Below are positions 24,946 through 32,470 of a stretch of DNA of 50,588 bases, piece after piece. Made by a program: the position numbers and the translations under genes. The number at the start of each line of letters is the position of its first letter. The first letter of the stretch is position 1. The stretch lies in contig JASLAX010000180.1 in the NCBI GenBank assembly GCA_030146875.1, positions 1-50,588 on the forward strand, written 5' to 3'. Below the pieces are notes generated by a model. The model was not told the DNA's origin, searched no databases, and was given only the letters and a program-made list of their open reading frames with translations. This DNA is from Longimicrobiaceae bacterium (lineage in GTDB: Bacteria; Gemmatimonadota; Gemmatimonadetes; Longimicrobiales; Longimicrobiaceae).

Positions 24946-25470
24946 GTGCAGTCGGGAACGGGCGGAGAGCCGTCACGACACCTCGATCCCCCCGGAAGGG
25001 ATCCCGTCGCGGAGCCGGTCCGGAGCTCGCTCGGCGGCCGGGGCGTGCGGCCGGGACGCATCGTGGCTGCCACGGCGGCGCTGTACGTGGTCCTCCACGT
25101 GGCCTCCGTCTACCTGCACGCGGTGCTGCAGGCCCCCACGGCAGTCACGGAGGCGGTGGCGGCGGGCGCGCTGGGCGTACGAATGACGACCCTGATCGGC
25201 CTCAGCGCCTGGATCGCGACGACGCACCGGCGGCACCTGGCCCAGGCGGTCCTGGTGGCGTCGGCGTCGGTGCTCCTGGCGGGAGTCGTCCTGATCGTGC
25301 TGGGCACGACGCGCATGCCGTGGCTGTTCGCCTGGGACACCACGCGGCTCGAGTTCGTGCTGACCCACCTGCTCGAGCTCGGGATGATCACGCTGGGGGC
25401 GGCGATCGTCTCCTTGCTGGCCGCGGCGGTCGCGCTGGGGCTCCGTCGCCTGCTCCGGCGTGCCGGATAG
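24946..25470 (+). CDS. Four-helix integral membrane protein of unknown function
   Basis: A 174-residue protein with a ~40-residue Gly/Pro/Arg-rich cytoplasmic lead and four hydrophobic segments (about 41-62, 77-92, 98-118 and 139-165), ending in an Arg-rich LRRLLRRAG tail. GTG at 24946 is preceded by AGGAGG with 5-nt spacing, which decides the start. The topology resembles YqhA/UPF0114-type inner membrane proteins (uncharged helices, RMTTLIGLSAWIATTHRRHL loop), but I cannot confirm membership. Convergent with the serine hydrolase locus. Confidence 0.7.
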   Translation: MQSGTGGEPSRHLDPPGRDPVAEPVRSSLGGRGVRPGRIVAATAALYVVLHVASVYLHAVLQAPTAVTEAVAAGALGVRMTTLIGLSAWIATTHRRHLAQAVLVASASVLLAGVVLIVLGTTRMPWLFAWDTTRLEFVLTHLLELGMITLGAAIVSLLAAAVALGLRRLLRRAG

Positions 25471-25596
25471 CGCCCCGGCGGAGGCGGACCGTCGGGACGC
25501 CGTACCCGATCCGCGCCCCCGCCGCGGCCCCGGTGAACGGAGGCCGGGATCGTCGCTCCCGATCGTCCGGTCGGGCGATGTCGGCGGCGGAGCGGA

Positions 25597-26744
25597 TCAT
25601 CCGCCCGCCCGGGCCGGCGGAGGCATGCCGGCGGGGTCCAGGAGGTGCAGGCCCAGGCGCTGGGCGGCGCCGCCGCGGACGTTGACCAGCACCACCACGC
25701 CGCGGCGGCGGGCGAGGTCGATGGCGACGTAGGACGCGTACCCGTGCGTGCCGCCGGCGAACCCCACGATCGGAGCGCCCGTCAGCGTGCCGGTGGCCCA
25801 CCCGGTCCCCATGTGCTCGCCGCTGTCGCCGATGGGCCGCTGCGGCCGCTGGGACTCGCGCATGGCGCGGTGCAGCACGGTGCTGCCGCCCGAGAGGTTG
25901 CCCGCGATGAACTTCAGCATGTCGTCCGCCGTGGACTTGAGCCCGCCGGACGCGTCGAACGCCGGCGCCACGAAGTACGGCGCCGGCCGGCCCGGCGCGA
26001 AGTGCCCGCGCGTCATCCTCTGCGCCATGCCCGGCGTGGGGCTCACGGCCGTGCTCTCCATGCCGAGCGGGGCAAGGACGCGCTCCCGCAGCAGGTCCGG
26101 GTACGGCCGGCCGGCGCGGAGCGCGAGCGCGTGGCCGACGAGCGTCGCCAGGTTCGAGTACTCGAACGCGGTCCCGGCTCGCGCGGCAGCGCGTACCCGG
26201 AGAGGAAGCGGTAGACGTCGTTCATCGTGTAGTTTGCGTACGCCGCGGAGTCCTCCTCCGCCGGGAAGTTGCGCGGCATGCCCGGCAGCCCGGACGTCAT
26301 GCTCGCCAGGTCCAGCAGCGTGATCTCGCGCCCGTTCAGCGAGGGGACGCGGACGACCGGCGGCAGGTGCCTGGAGAGCGGATCGGACGCGGCCACCTCG
26401 CCCCGCAGCGCCATCTCCGAGAGCAGGATGCCGGTGAAGACCTTGGTGATGGAGCCGATCTCGAAGACGCTCCCGCCGTCCCGCGGCGCGCCCGTTCCGC
26501 CGCTGCCGTGGGCCAGGACGCGGCGCGTGCCGGCGGAGTCGACCAGGCCGACGACCACGCCGGTCGTGGTGGGATCCGCCACCATCGCCTGGAGCATCGC
26601 GCGGATGTCGTCCTCCGTCGCGAAGCCGACCAGCGCGGGGGCTGGTGACGTGGCCGGCGGGCGGGACGGCGTGACCGCCGCGCAGGCGGCCACGGCCAGC
26701 GCCAGGAGCGGGCGGAGACGGCGGATCGTGGGGTTCGTCGTCAT
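25597..26744 (-). pseudogene. Serine beta-lactamase-fold hydrolase lipoprotein, interrupted by a frameshift
   Basis: A class C beta-lactamase/CubicO-type serine hydrolase split over two frames. The first part has a lipoprotein signal ending VAAC (Cys21) and the SxxK motif GSITK (Ser98). It runs normally to GYALPREPG, then reads out of frame. The second frame continues with FEYSNLATLVGHALAL, carrying the YxN motif, then the GGLKSTADDMLKFIAG region and GFAGGTHGYAS (KTG-equivalent HGY). The break is one missing base near 26171-26177, next to a CCC/GGG run: adding one G restores PGTAFEYSN. It is a recent pseudogene, a phase-variable tract or a sequencing error. Intact, it would be a ~380-residue periplasmic esterase or peptidase. 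It lies 9 bp after the upstream gene in a two-gene operon. Confidence 0.85.
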
Positions 26745-26753
26745 CGGCCCGGG

Positions 26754-27293
26754 TCAGCGCGCTCGGCGGATGGCGCGGTTCACGGCGGCGGCGAAGCGCT
26801 CGGCCTCGGCGGGGTGAAAGGAGTCCATCGGGCGGCGGCCGTTCACCTCCGTGGTGGAGAAGATGCGGTTGCCCTGGCGGTCCTCCAGCACCAGCGTGCT
26901 CCCCTCGGCGCGCGCGGAGCGCAGGGCGGAGAGGCGGTACGCGATCCCGTGGTCCAGCATCCCCACCACGCCCGCGCTGAGCACCGCCGCCAGGATCCTG
27001 CCGCCCACGCCCTCGCGCGGCTCGTCGGCGATGCTCTCCTTCACGGTGTGCAGCCCCAGGTCGGTGAGCTGCATCACCACCTCGTCGCCGGTCAGCATCA
27101 GGCCCACGCGGCGGTCGCGGGTGCGCAGTGTCGCGTCGGCGTCGTCCACGTGCAGGCGCGGGATCACGCGGGACACGGAGTCGGCCTCCGCGCGGCCGGT
27201 CGTGCCCCGCTGCGCCTCAAGTGAGGACGGGAGGAGCGCGATGCCCACGGCGAGGGCGGCGAGGAAGGCGGGGCGGCGGAAGGGGATGGACAT
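26754..27293 (-). CDS. Secreted hypothetical protein
   Basis: A 179-residue protein with a Sec signal peptide (MSIPFRRPAFLAALAVGIALLPSSLEAQ, cleavage after AQ). The mature part has predicted beta strands (VGLMLTGDEVVMQLTDLGLHTV), one hydrophobic glycine-rich segment (GGRILAAVLSAGVVGMLDHGIAYRLSAL) and a C-terminal helix (AEAERFAAAVNRAIRRAR) with the phrase RIFSTTEVNGRRPMDSFHP. I do not recognise the family. It precedes the serine hydrolase by 9 bp. AGGA lies 9 nt before the ATG. Confidence 0.75.
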   Translation of the reverse strand: MSIPFRRPAFLAALAVGIALLPSSLEAQRGTTGRAEADSVSRVIPRLHVDDADATLRTRDRRVGLMLTGDEVVMQLTDLGLHTVKESIADEPREGVGGRILAAVLSAGVVGMLDHGIAYRLSALRSARAEGSTLVLEDRQGNRIFSTTEVNGRRPMDSFHPAEAERFAAAVNRAIRRAR

Positions 27294-27337
27294 GGCTCGA
27301 TCCTGGGGCTAGATGGGAGGGAGTCGGCGGGCACGGC

Positions 27338-27378
27338 TGGACCTCGGCCGCGCTCCACTGTATCATAACAGTGATACA
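27338..27378 (+). promoter_or_regulatory. Promoter and GntR operator for the ABC operon
   Basis: A perfect inverted repeat TGTATCA-N6-TGATACA (27359-27378) overlaps a -10-like TATCAT (27361-27366) placed 17 nt after TGGACC (27338-27343). It lies 19 bp before the GntR ATG. Repression by the first gene product is the obvious reading. Confidence 0.75.
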
Positions 27379-27397
27379 TACGCCAGGGGAGCCCCAG

Positions 27398-27790
27398 ATG
27401 TTTCACGTCCGTCCCGACACCGGCGAGCCGCTGTACCTGCAGCTCGTCCGGCAGATCAAGAACGCGGTGGTGACCGGCGCCATCGAGCGCGGGGCGCAGC
27501 TCCCGTCCGTGCGCCAGCTCGCGGGCGAGCTCGTCATCAACCCCAACACCGTCGTGCGCGCGTACCGCGAGCTGGAGCACGCGGGGCTGCTGGAGGGCGT
27601 GGCCGGCCGCGGCTGGTACGTCTCGTACGGCGCCTCGCGCCTGCGCGACGACGAGCGGCGGCGGCGCCTGCAGGAGTTCATCGACCAGCTCTGGGCCGAG
27701 GGGCGCGCGCTGGGCTACGCCACCGATGAGCTGGCGGAGCTGGTGGCGGAGGCGCTGCGCGAGCGCGCCGAGGCGGAGCGCGCCGGGTGA
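27398..27790 (+). CDS. GntR-family (YtrA subfamily) transcriptional regulator
   Basis: 130 residues: winged helix-turn-helix (PLYLQLVRQIKNAVVTGAIERGAQLPSVRQLAGELVINPNTVVRAYRELEHAGLLEGVAGRGWYVS) plus a short C-terminal helical dimerisation tail of ~45 residues instead of a ligand-binding domain. That layout defines the YtrA subfamily, whose members usually repress an adjacent ABC transporter operon. ATG 27398 agrees with family N-termini. The stop overlaps the GTG of the ATPase gene. Operator directly upstream. Confidence 0.92.
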   Translation: MFHVRPDTGEPLYLQLVRQIKNAVVTGAIERGAQLPSVRQLAGELVINPNTVVRAYRELEHAGLLEGVAGRGWYVSYGASRLRDDERRRRLQEFIDQLWAEGRALGYATDELAELVAEALRERAEAERAG

Positions 27791-28716
27791 CGGACGCCGT
27801 CCGCACGGAAGCGCTGGTGAAGCGCTACCCCTCGCGCCTGCGGTGGCGCGAGGGGCGGACGGCGCTCGCCGGGCTGGACCTGACCGTCCCCGCCGGGGGC
27901 ATCACCGGGCTGCTGGGCCCCAACGGCGCCGGGAAGACGACGACGGTGCGCATCCTGTTGGGCCTCGCCCGTCCCACCTCCGGCTCCGCCCGCGTCTTCG
28001 GGCTGGACGCGGTGCGCGACTCGCTGGCGATCCGCCGCGAGGTGGCGTTCGTGCCCGAGGAGCGGTCGATGTTCGGGTGGATGCGCGCGGGGCAGCTCGC
28101 CAGGCACGTGGCGGCGCTCTCGCCCGCGTGGGACCGCCCGCTCGCCATGCGGCTGGCGCGCGCGTGGGGAATCGAGGAGGGGATGCGGCTGCGCGAGCTG
28201 TCGCCGGGCACGCGCAGCCGGCTCATGCTGCTGGTGGCGCTGGCCCGCCGCGCGCGGCTGCTGGTGCTGGACGAGCCCACGGCCGGGCTGGACCCCGCCA
28301 CGGTGGACGAGGCCCTCTCGGAGCTGGCGCTGGCCGCGGCGGACGGCGCCACGGTGCTGCTGGTGACGCACCGGCTGGAGGAGGTGGAGCGGATCTGCGA
28401 CCGGGTGGCCGTGGTGAGCGGCGGGCGCGCCGTGCTGCAGGGAGACCTGGACGAGCTGCGGGGCGACTGGCGCACGGTGGACGTGGTGGGCCACCCCGCG
28501 CCGGCGCGGCTGGGCACCTGGGAGGAGGTGTCCTCCGTGGCCATCCACGGCGAGCGCGCCCGCCTGCTGGTGCGCTCCGCCCCCGACGCCGTGGTCGCGC
28601 GGCTGCGGATGCTGGGCGCCGAGGTGACGGACGTGCGCCCCGTTTCCCTCCGGGAGATCTACCTGGCCGCCACCCGAGCCGACGGCGACGATGCTGCGCG
28701 ACCTGATCTGGCGTGA
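27787..28716 (+). CDS. ABC transporter ATP-binding protein
   Basis: 309 residues. Walker A GPNGAGKTT, Walker B LLVLDEPTAGLDP, switch His in LLVTHRLEE. The signature is degenerate, LSPGTRSRL rather than LSGGQ, as often in exporter ATPases paired with small permeases. The first hundred residues have an inserted YPSRLRWREGRTAL segment before the core. A C-terminal ~80-residue domain follows. It should power the permease encoded immediately downstream; substrate unknown, possibly a peptide or antibiotic as in YtrB-type systems. GTGA overlap with the regulator gene. Confidence 0.92.
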   Translation: MTDAVRTEALVKRYPSRLRWREGRTALAGLDLTVPAGGITGLLGPNGAGKTTTVRILLGLARPTSGSARVFGLDAVRDSLAIRREVAFVPEERSMFGWMRAGQLARHVAALSPAWDRPLAMRLARAWGIEEGMRLRELSPGTRSRLMLLVALARRARLLVLDEPTAGLDPATVDEALSELALAAADGATVLLVTHRLEEVERICDRVAVVSGGRAVLQGDLDELRGDWRTVDVVGHPAPARLGTWEEVSSVAIHGERARLLVRSAPDAVVARLRMLGAEVTDVRPVSLREIYLAATRADGDDAARPDLA

Positions 28717-29413
28717 CCTGCGCTGGCGCCTGCTGGCCGTGCTGCCGCTTCCGGTGCTGCTGGCATCGCTGGTGTCGTGGTCGTACGTGATGGAGGCCGG
28801 CGTAAAGCCCATGCCGCCCTATGCGGAGTGGCTGGACACCGCGTGGTTCCACCTTCCCGGCCCCAGCGCGCACTTCATCCTGGTGGCGGTGGTGCTGGCC
28901 TGCTCCAACGCGATGCGCCGGCGCCCCGAGGTCGCGTACCTGCTCGCGCTCCCCGTGTCACGCCGGCGCTGGCTGCTCTCCCACCTGGCGGCCACCCTGG
29001 GCGCGATCGCGTTTCTGCTCCTGCTGGTGGACGTGATCTTCTGGATCGGCGCCTGGCGCGCGGGGGCGTCGCTTGCGCCGCTGCCCCTGCTCGGCCGCAC
29101 GCTTTCAGTGCTCCTCGCGGCGAGCTTCACCGCGTGCGTCACCGTCGGCATGCTCGCGCTGCTGCGCCACCCCGTCCTGACGGCCCTCGTGGTGCTGGGG
29201 CTGATCGCGGTGCTGCCGAACGAGCGCTTCCAGCTCACGCTCCCCGTGCAGCCCGCGCCTCTGACGCTGCCGGCGTGGGACCCGTGGAGGGTGGCGGACG
29301 CGCGGGCGTGGGATGGTGCGGTGCCGTGGGTGGGGCTGGTGGCGGGGCTAACATGGATTGGGCTGGGGCTGTTCGTTTCCGCGTACCGGTTCAGCCGCAC
29401 GGACCAGGGGTGA
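28691..29413 (+). CDS. ABC-2-type permease
   Basis: 240 residues with about six hydrophobic segments (15-35, 58-75, 93-120, 130-150, 155-172, 213-232). Overlaps the ATPase gene by 26 bp, so the two are made together. The C-terminal part, residues about 140-210, is repeated in a separate fragment 1.79 kb downstream. The SNAMRRRPEVAYLLALPVSRRRWLLSHL loop is the cytoplasmic coupling region typical of ABC-2 subunits. Confidence 0.85.
   Translation: MLRDLIWRDLRWRLLAVLPLPVLLASLVSWSYVMEAGVKPMPPYAEWLDTAWFHLPGPSAHFILVAVVLACSNAMRRRPEVAYLLALPVSRRRWLLSHLAATLGAIAFLLLLVDVIFWIGAWRAGASLAPLPLLGRTLSVLLAASFTACVTVGMLALLRHPVLTALVVLGLIAVLPNERFQLTLPVQPAPLTLPAWDPWRVADARAWDGAVPWVGLVAGLTWIGLGLFVSAYRFSRTDQG
29167..29318 (+). 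repeat. 152-bp direct repeat, copy 1 (permease 3' part)
   Basis: Matches 30959-31110 with 5 mismatches and no gaps (offset 1792). The 59 bases upstream of each copy are still alignable but clearly more diverged, so identity rises sharply at the boundary. Confidence 0.9.
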
Positions 29414-29538
29414 TTACGGATTCGCAGTAACGGCCTTCAATCGATCGGACCAGCCGATGGAGGAGCCTTCCAAACCCCGCCTCCACCTTTCCTCCGTACG
29501 GTGACGGGAACGCTCCCACGAAAACCGTCTGGAAACAC

Positions 29539-29568
29539 TTGACTCCGGGGGATCCCCTCCGTTAGCAT
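29539..29568 (+). promoter_or_regulatory. Promoter of the lipoprotein gene
   Basis: TTGACT (29539-29544), 18-nt spacer, TAGCAT (29563-29568), 46 bp before the ATG at 29615. Confidence 0.55.
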
Positions 29569-29614
29569 CGTGCTCCCTCCACTGAATACCCTCACACTGA
29601 CGCTCCTCTCCCCC

Positions 29615-30271
29615 ATGCGGAACGCTCCTGGTCCTTTCCGGAAGGCAATCTCGTTGTTACTGCTCGGTGTGATGTTTGGATGCGGCGATGGTCCAGTTGC
29701 ACCCACCCGTGCAGCGAAGCCAGCGGCGCACGACATCGATCTCGAAGGCATCACTGTTACTGTCTCTCCTACGACCCGCTCGCCTGGGACTGAGACGCAG
29801 TGCACGAGCCTCTGCCCGAGCCCGCTTTACCCGACGGATAACTCATGGGGGGGGAGTGGTGGCGGTGGAACGGGATCGGGCGGAACGTCAGGTCTTCCGG
29901 GGGACGAAGATGGTGACGGAGACACGCTCGATGAGGGTCCCGGCGCATTTGGACTCTGCGTAGCTGCGAACATGGGAATCAGTGGCTTCGCCGCAATCGG
30001 CGGAACCGCTCTTTCCGGGTGGCAGCTCTACAACGCCAGAAGCGACGTTCGCGACGCACTCAGGCAATGGAATTACTACTACGAGACACATAGGTACACG
30101 TCAGAGTTCAACGGACACATCTACGATCTGTATCAACAGGCGTACCGGTCTGCCGTCTCCCGGGAGAAGGAACTCTGGGCGCAGTTCGCTTTCTCAGGAG
30201 TTCTTACTCTGACTATGCTAGGGTCGGCCGTTGCTACGTGCGGACCTCTTATGGCGGCCCCCACCCCGTGA
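29615..30271 (+). CDS. Putative lipoprotein with Gly/Asp-rich linker
   Basis: About 218 residues. The N-terminus MRNAPGPFRKAISLLLLGVMFGCGD is a lipoprotein-like signal, with Cys at the end of the hydrophobic stretch. A threonine-rich segment, a Cys pair (TQCTSLCPSP), a glycine/serine tract (GGSGGGGTGSGGTSG) and an acidic GDEDGDGD run follow. Then comes a hydrophobic segment (LCVAANMGISGFAAIGGTALSGWQLY), a Tyr-rich helical stretch (QWNYYYETHRYTSEFNGHIYDLYQQAYR) and a second hydrophobic segment near the C-terminus. I do not recognise it. ATG 29615 is preferred over GTG 29570, which lies too close to the -10. G+C is lower than in the flanks. Its stop overlaps the next gene (GTGA). Confidence 0.6.
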   Translation: MRNAPGPFRKAISLLLLGVMFGCGDGPVAPTRAAKPAAHDIDLEGITVTVSPTTRSPGTETQCTSLCPSPLYPTDNSWGGSGGGGTGSGGTSGLPGDEDGDGDTLDEGPGAFGLCVAANMGISGFAAIGGTALSGWQLYNARSDVRDALRQWNYYYETHRYTSEFNGHIYDLYQQAYRSAVSREKELWAQFAFSGVLTLTMLGSAVATCGPLMAAPTP

Positions 30272-30567
30272 GTGCGCTTGTGGCGAATCGACTACGTCTG
30301 CTCTACTCGAGCATGCTGCTGATCTTGATGGCGGCAGCCGCAGGGATCTGCGTTCTTGCCTATCGCGGATGGCAGAGCGGCGCCCCGTGGTGGCTGGCTC
30401 TTCCGGGCGCCGCCGTACTCGCCAGGGTGTTCCTCGAGGTGGTCCTGATCGCCCGAGCCTCCCGGACCGGACGCTACGATGCCGGCTGGCACAAACGAAC
30501 GAGGGACCTTCTTACGTGGGGCGTGCTCGCGGCCGTTTTCGCGCTAATCGTCAAGAACTGGCGCTGA
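30268..30567 (+). CDS. Small two-helix membrane protein
   Basis: 99 residues from GTG 30268, overlapping the lipoprotein stop as GTGA. Hydrophobic segments at about 13-35 and 42-60 and a third shorter one at the end (LLTWGVLAAVFALIVKNW), separated by an RASRTGRYDAGWHKRTRD loop. It is probably co-translated with the lipoprotein, suggesting a membrane complex of two parts. No family recognised. Confidence 0.55.
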   Translation: MSALVANRLRLLYSSMLLILMAAAAGICVLAYRGWQSGAPWWLALPGAAVLARVFLEVVLIARASRTGRYDAGWHKRTRDLLTWGVLAAVFALIVKNWR

Positions 30568-30899
30568 TCGGCGACCAGGCCGAGTCGCGGGGAGGCGGCT
30601 CTGCTCGCCTCGGCAAGCCGCGTAAGCACGGAAAGGCTGCTCGTTCGCGCCACGCACTCGGTTGGGCGACGCTGCATCGATGACGAACTCAGAGCCACGC
30701 TGCTCAAGCCCCCGAGAGTTCGCGAGCGCAACAACCATGAGTGGGGCAGCCTGGTTGCCGCACGGTCGGAGAATAGGGCGGAGGCATCTGCTACCGCCCT
30801 ATTCTCGCGTTCAGGTTTGCAGGTTGTTGAATGGAAACGATTTAGCTCCCGCTCGTGTCCGCCAATCCTGCTGAATCGTGGAGTGTTGATCATCTCCCG
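30568..30899. other. Intergenic stretch of the accessory island
   Basis: No believable gene, RNA or strong hairpin. The open frames here are short and on both strands. It separates the lipoprotein pair from the permease fragment and may be degraded sequence. Confidence 0.4.
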
Positions 30900-31145
30900 G
30901 TGTTCGTCGCCGCGGCGGTCACGGCGTCCCTCACCTTCGGCGCCCTCGCCCTGCTCCGCCACCCCGTCCTGACGGCCCTCGTGGTGCTGGCGCTCATCGC
31001 GGTGCTGCCGAACGAGCGCTTCCAGCTCACGCTCCCCGTGAAGCCCGCGCCTCTGACGCTGCCGGCGTGGGACCCGTGGAGGGTTGCGGACCCGCGGGCG
31101 TGGGATGGTGGAGGCGGTGGGAGCCTTTCGGACCGCAAAACCTGA
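30900..31145 (+). pseudogene. Fragment of a second ABC permease
   Basis: About 80 codons (VFVAAAVTASLTFGALALLRHPVLTALV ... DPWRVADPRAWDG) align with the C-terminal half of the permease at 28691-29413, then run into unrelated GGGGSLSDRKT and a stop. The N-terminal half and the final membrane helix are missing, so this cannot be functional. The last two thirds are almost identical to copy 1 at DNA level, the first third much less. It marks a lost paralogous transporter or a recombination scar at the island edge. Confidence 0.8.
30959..31110 (+). repeat. 152-bp direct repeat, copy 2
   Basis: Pairs with 29167-29318 at 147 of 152 positions. Together the two copies bracket the lipoprotein/membrane-protein pair, which is therefore deletable by homologous recombination. 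Confidence 0.9.
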
Positions 31146-31179
31146 GTGCCAAAGCAGCTGCGTGGTATGACAAAGAGCG

Positions 31180-31938
31180 CTAGTGCATGAACTCACGGCC
31201 AGGCCAGAAGCCAAAATGGTACCAGCACAGATGCTGGACCAGCCACCCGGAAGTGATGTCGACGAGTACCGACACGTCGTGAGTGCCCCATTCCCAAGTA
31301 CCATCCCCAGGGAAATAGGAACAAACAGCCCCATCCCTGTGGAGGTGTGGGTGGGCGCGAAACACTGACCGATCTATCCGCGGTGATACGACAAAAGCGC
31401 GCGGATTATCGGGACCGACATATCTAACCTCCACCTGAAAAATCCCGTCCAGGCAAGGTCTGAATGGCCAAACCTGGCCGACCCAAAACGGTAGTCCGGT
31501 TCGCGGGTGATGCGGGGCCAAATTGAAGCTTGGGTAGCGACCCTGCATCACCCGCACGTCCTCTGCCGTCGGGCGGCGCTTATCCCGCACCTCGGTCCCC
31601 GTAGGAGCGTCTGGGAGGTTGTGGGCGCGGATCCTTGGGCCCGTTTCCGGGTGTCTCCTTCGGTGGCGGTCCTTTGGGGGGAACACTGTCGGGGGGTCCG
31701 CGGTGCTGCCCCGGGTTGTCTGGCTTGTCCATGATGCAGTCTCAAGAACTGGGTGATCGGGTAGAACTGCCTCACCCCCGATGGCGATGAGCGGGTCCCG
31801 CCCGGATTCGATAGCGAGTGCCCAGGTGAAGAGTTCTTGCTTCCACGCCGGCCAACGCCGCTGATCCTGCTGCGCCGACCGCATCCGCCAGATCTTCACT
31901 TCCGGCGTTTCCGAGGAATGTGCGCGCTTTAGGATCAT
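31180..31938 (-). CDS. Protein with C-terminal bacterial E2-like (ubiquitin-conjugating fold) domain
   Basis: 252 residues. The C-terminal part (about 131-252) has the order of an E2 fold. A YPSFNLAPHHPRTGLPFWVGQVWP entry is followed by strands FQVEVRYVG and RAFVVSP. HPHLHRDGAVCSYFP (196-210) matches the HPN...G-x-(I/V)-C-L active-site segment of ubiquitin E2s, so Cys206 is the predicted catalytic residue. GDGTWEWGTHDVSVLVD corresponds to the W-containing loop and helix after the cysteine, and WLVQHLCWYHFGFWPGREFMH is the C-terminal signature of the E2-like proteins found alone in bacterial genomes. Residues 1-90 are unassigned and 91-125 are a basic, Pro-rich linker; an internal start at Met131 (31548) would give a domain-only protein. 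No E1, deubiquitinase or CD-NTase gene is adjacent. It is divergent from the XRE-peptidase pair. Family assignment by motif only. Confidence 0.6.
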   Translation of the reverse strand: MILKRAHSSETPEVKIWRMRSAQQDQRRWPAWKQELFTWALAIESGRDPLIAIGGEAVLPDHPVLETASWTSQTTRGSTADPPTVFPPKDRHRRRHPETGPRIRAHNLPDAPTGTEVRDKRRPTAEDVRVMQGRYPSFNLAPHHPRTGLPFWVGQVWPFRPCLDGIFQVEVRYVGPDNPRAFVVSPRIDRSVFRAHPHLHRDGAVCSYFPGDGTWEWGTHDVSVLVDITSGWLVQHLCWYHFGFWPGREFMH

Positions 31939-31958
31939 TGTCCTTTTGACCGGCCTGT

Positions 31959-32027
31959 ACTATCGTGAAAGCAGAGCCCGCAAGCCTGATGCACGATGGG
32001 CAATCTACACACACTATCGTTAAAGCA
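31959..32027. promoter_or_regulatory. Divergent promoter region with two 15-bp operator-like repeats
   Basis: ACTATCGTGAAAGCA (31959-31973) and ACTATCGTTAAAGCA (32013-32027) differ at one position and lie 54 bp apart, about five helical turns. One is 21 bp before the E2-like start, the other 8 bp before the XRE start, so a single regulator could control both genes. The XRE protein is the likely binder. Confidence 0.7.
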
Positions 32028-32035
32028 CAAGGCCT

Positions 32036-32470
32036 ATGGCTAACACCTCTGATTCCCTCGGTTCACGTATTACGATGCTCCGCGAACGTCGGGGCTGGAA
32101 GCAGGTCCAACTCGCCGACAAAGCCGCGATCAGCGTGACCTTCCTCAGCGGCGTCGAGAATAATAAACGTAATGTCAGTTCAGAGATCTTGTTGAGGATC
32201 GCGACCGCGTTGGGAACGTCGATGGACTACCTCATGCAGGGCGTTGCGGGGCCTCCCCCTCAAGAAGAGCCGCTGGCCATCCCATCAACGTTAAGCTCAG
32301 CGGCGGAGAAGAAGAGATGGTCTCACAGTGACACACTGCTTCTGTTCCGTGCGCATTTAGCAACGACAGCGTTAGCCCGAAGGAGTGTTACGGGTGAGCT
32401 CGCCGCTAAACGGGTCCTTACTGAAGATGATTGGATTGTCCTTCACCAGACGCTAATTGGAGATGGCTAA
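32036..32470 (+). CDS. XRE-family (HTH_3) transcriptional regulator
   Basis: 144 residues. N-terminal helix-turn-helix at about 8-67 (LGSRITMLRERRGWKQVQLADKAAISVTFLSGVENNKRNVSSEILLRIATALGTSMDYLM), a Pro-rich linker, then a ~60-residue helical C-terminal region (DTLLLFRAHLATTALARR) that may be the dimerisation part. In related pairs the metallopeptidase cleaves this kind of repressor to relieve repression. AAGG lies 4 nt before the ATG. The 3' end overlaps the peptidase gene. G+C is well below that of the flanking chromosome. Confidence 0.88.
   Translation: MANTSDSLGSRITMLRERRGWKQVQLADKAAISVTFLSGVENNKRNVSSEILLRIATALGTSMDYLMQGVAGPPPQEEPLAIPSTLSSAAEKKRWSHSDTLLLFRAHLATTALARRSVTGELAAKRVLTEDDWIVLHQTLIGDG

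Noticed and set aside
29570..29614. GTG at 29570 as the start of the lipoprotein gene
   Set aside because: It is 1 nt after the predicted -10 and adds residues before the signal peptide; ATG 29615 gives a normal lipoprotein signal.
30474..31334. 286-codon minus-strand frame over the permease fragment
   Set aside because: Composition changes abruptly along its length and it lies antisense to the permease fragment and the small membrane gene.
31548..31775. Alternative minus-strand frame inside the E2-like gene
   Set aside because: It covers only the linker region of the E2-like protein in another frame and lacks a ribosome site; the possible internal E2 start at 31548 is noted in that gene entry.
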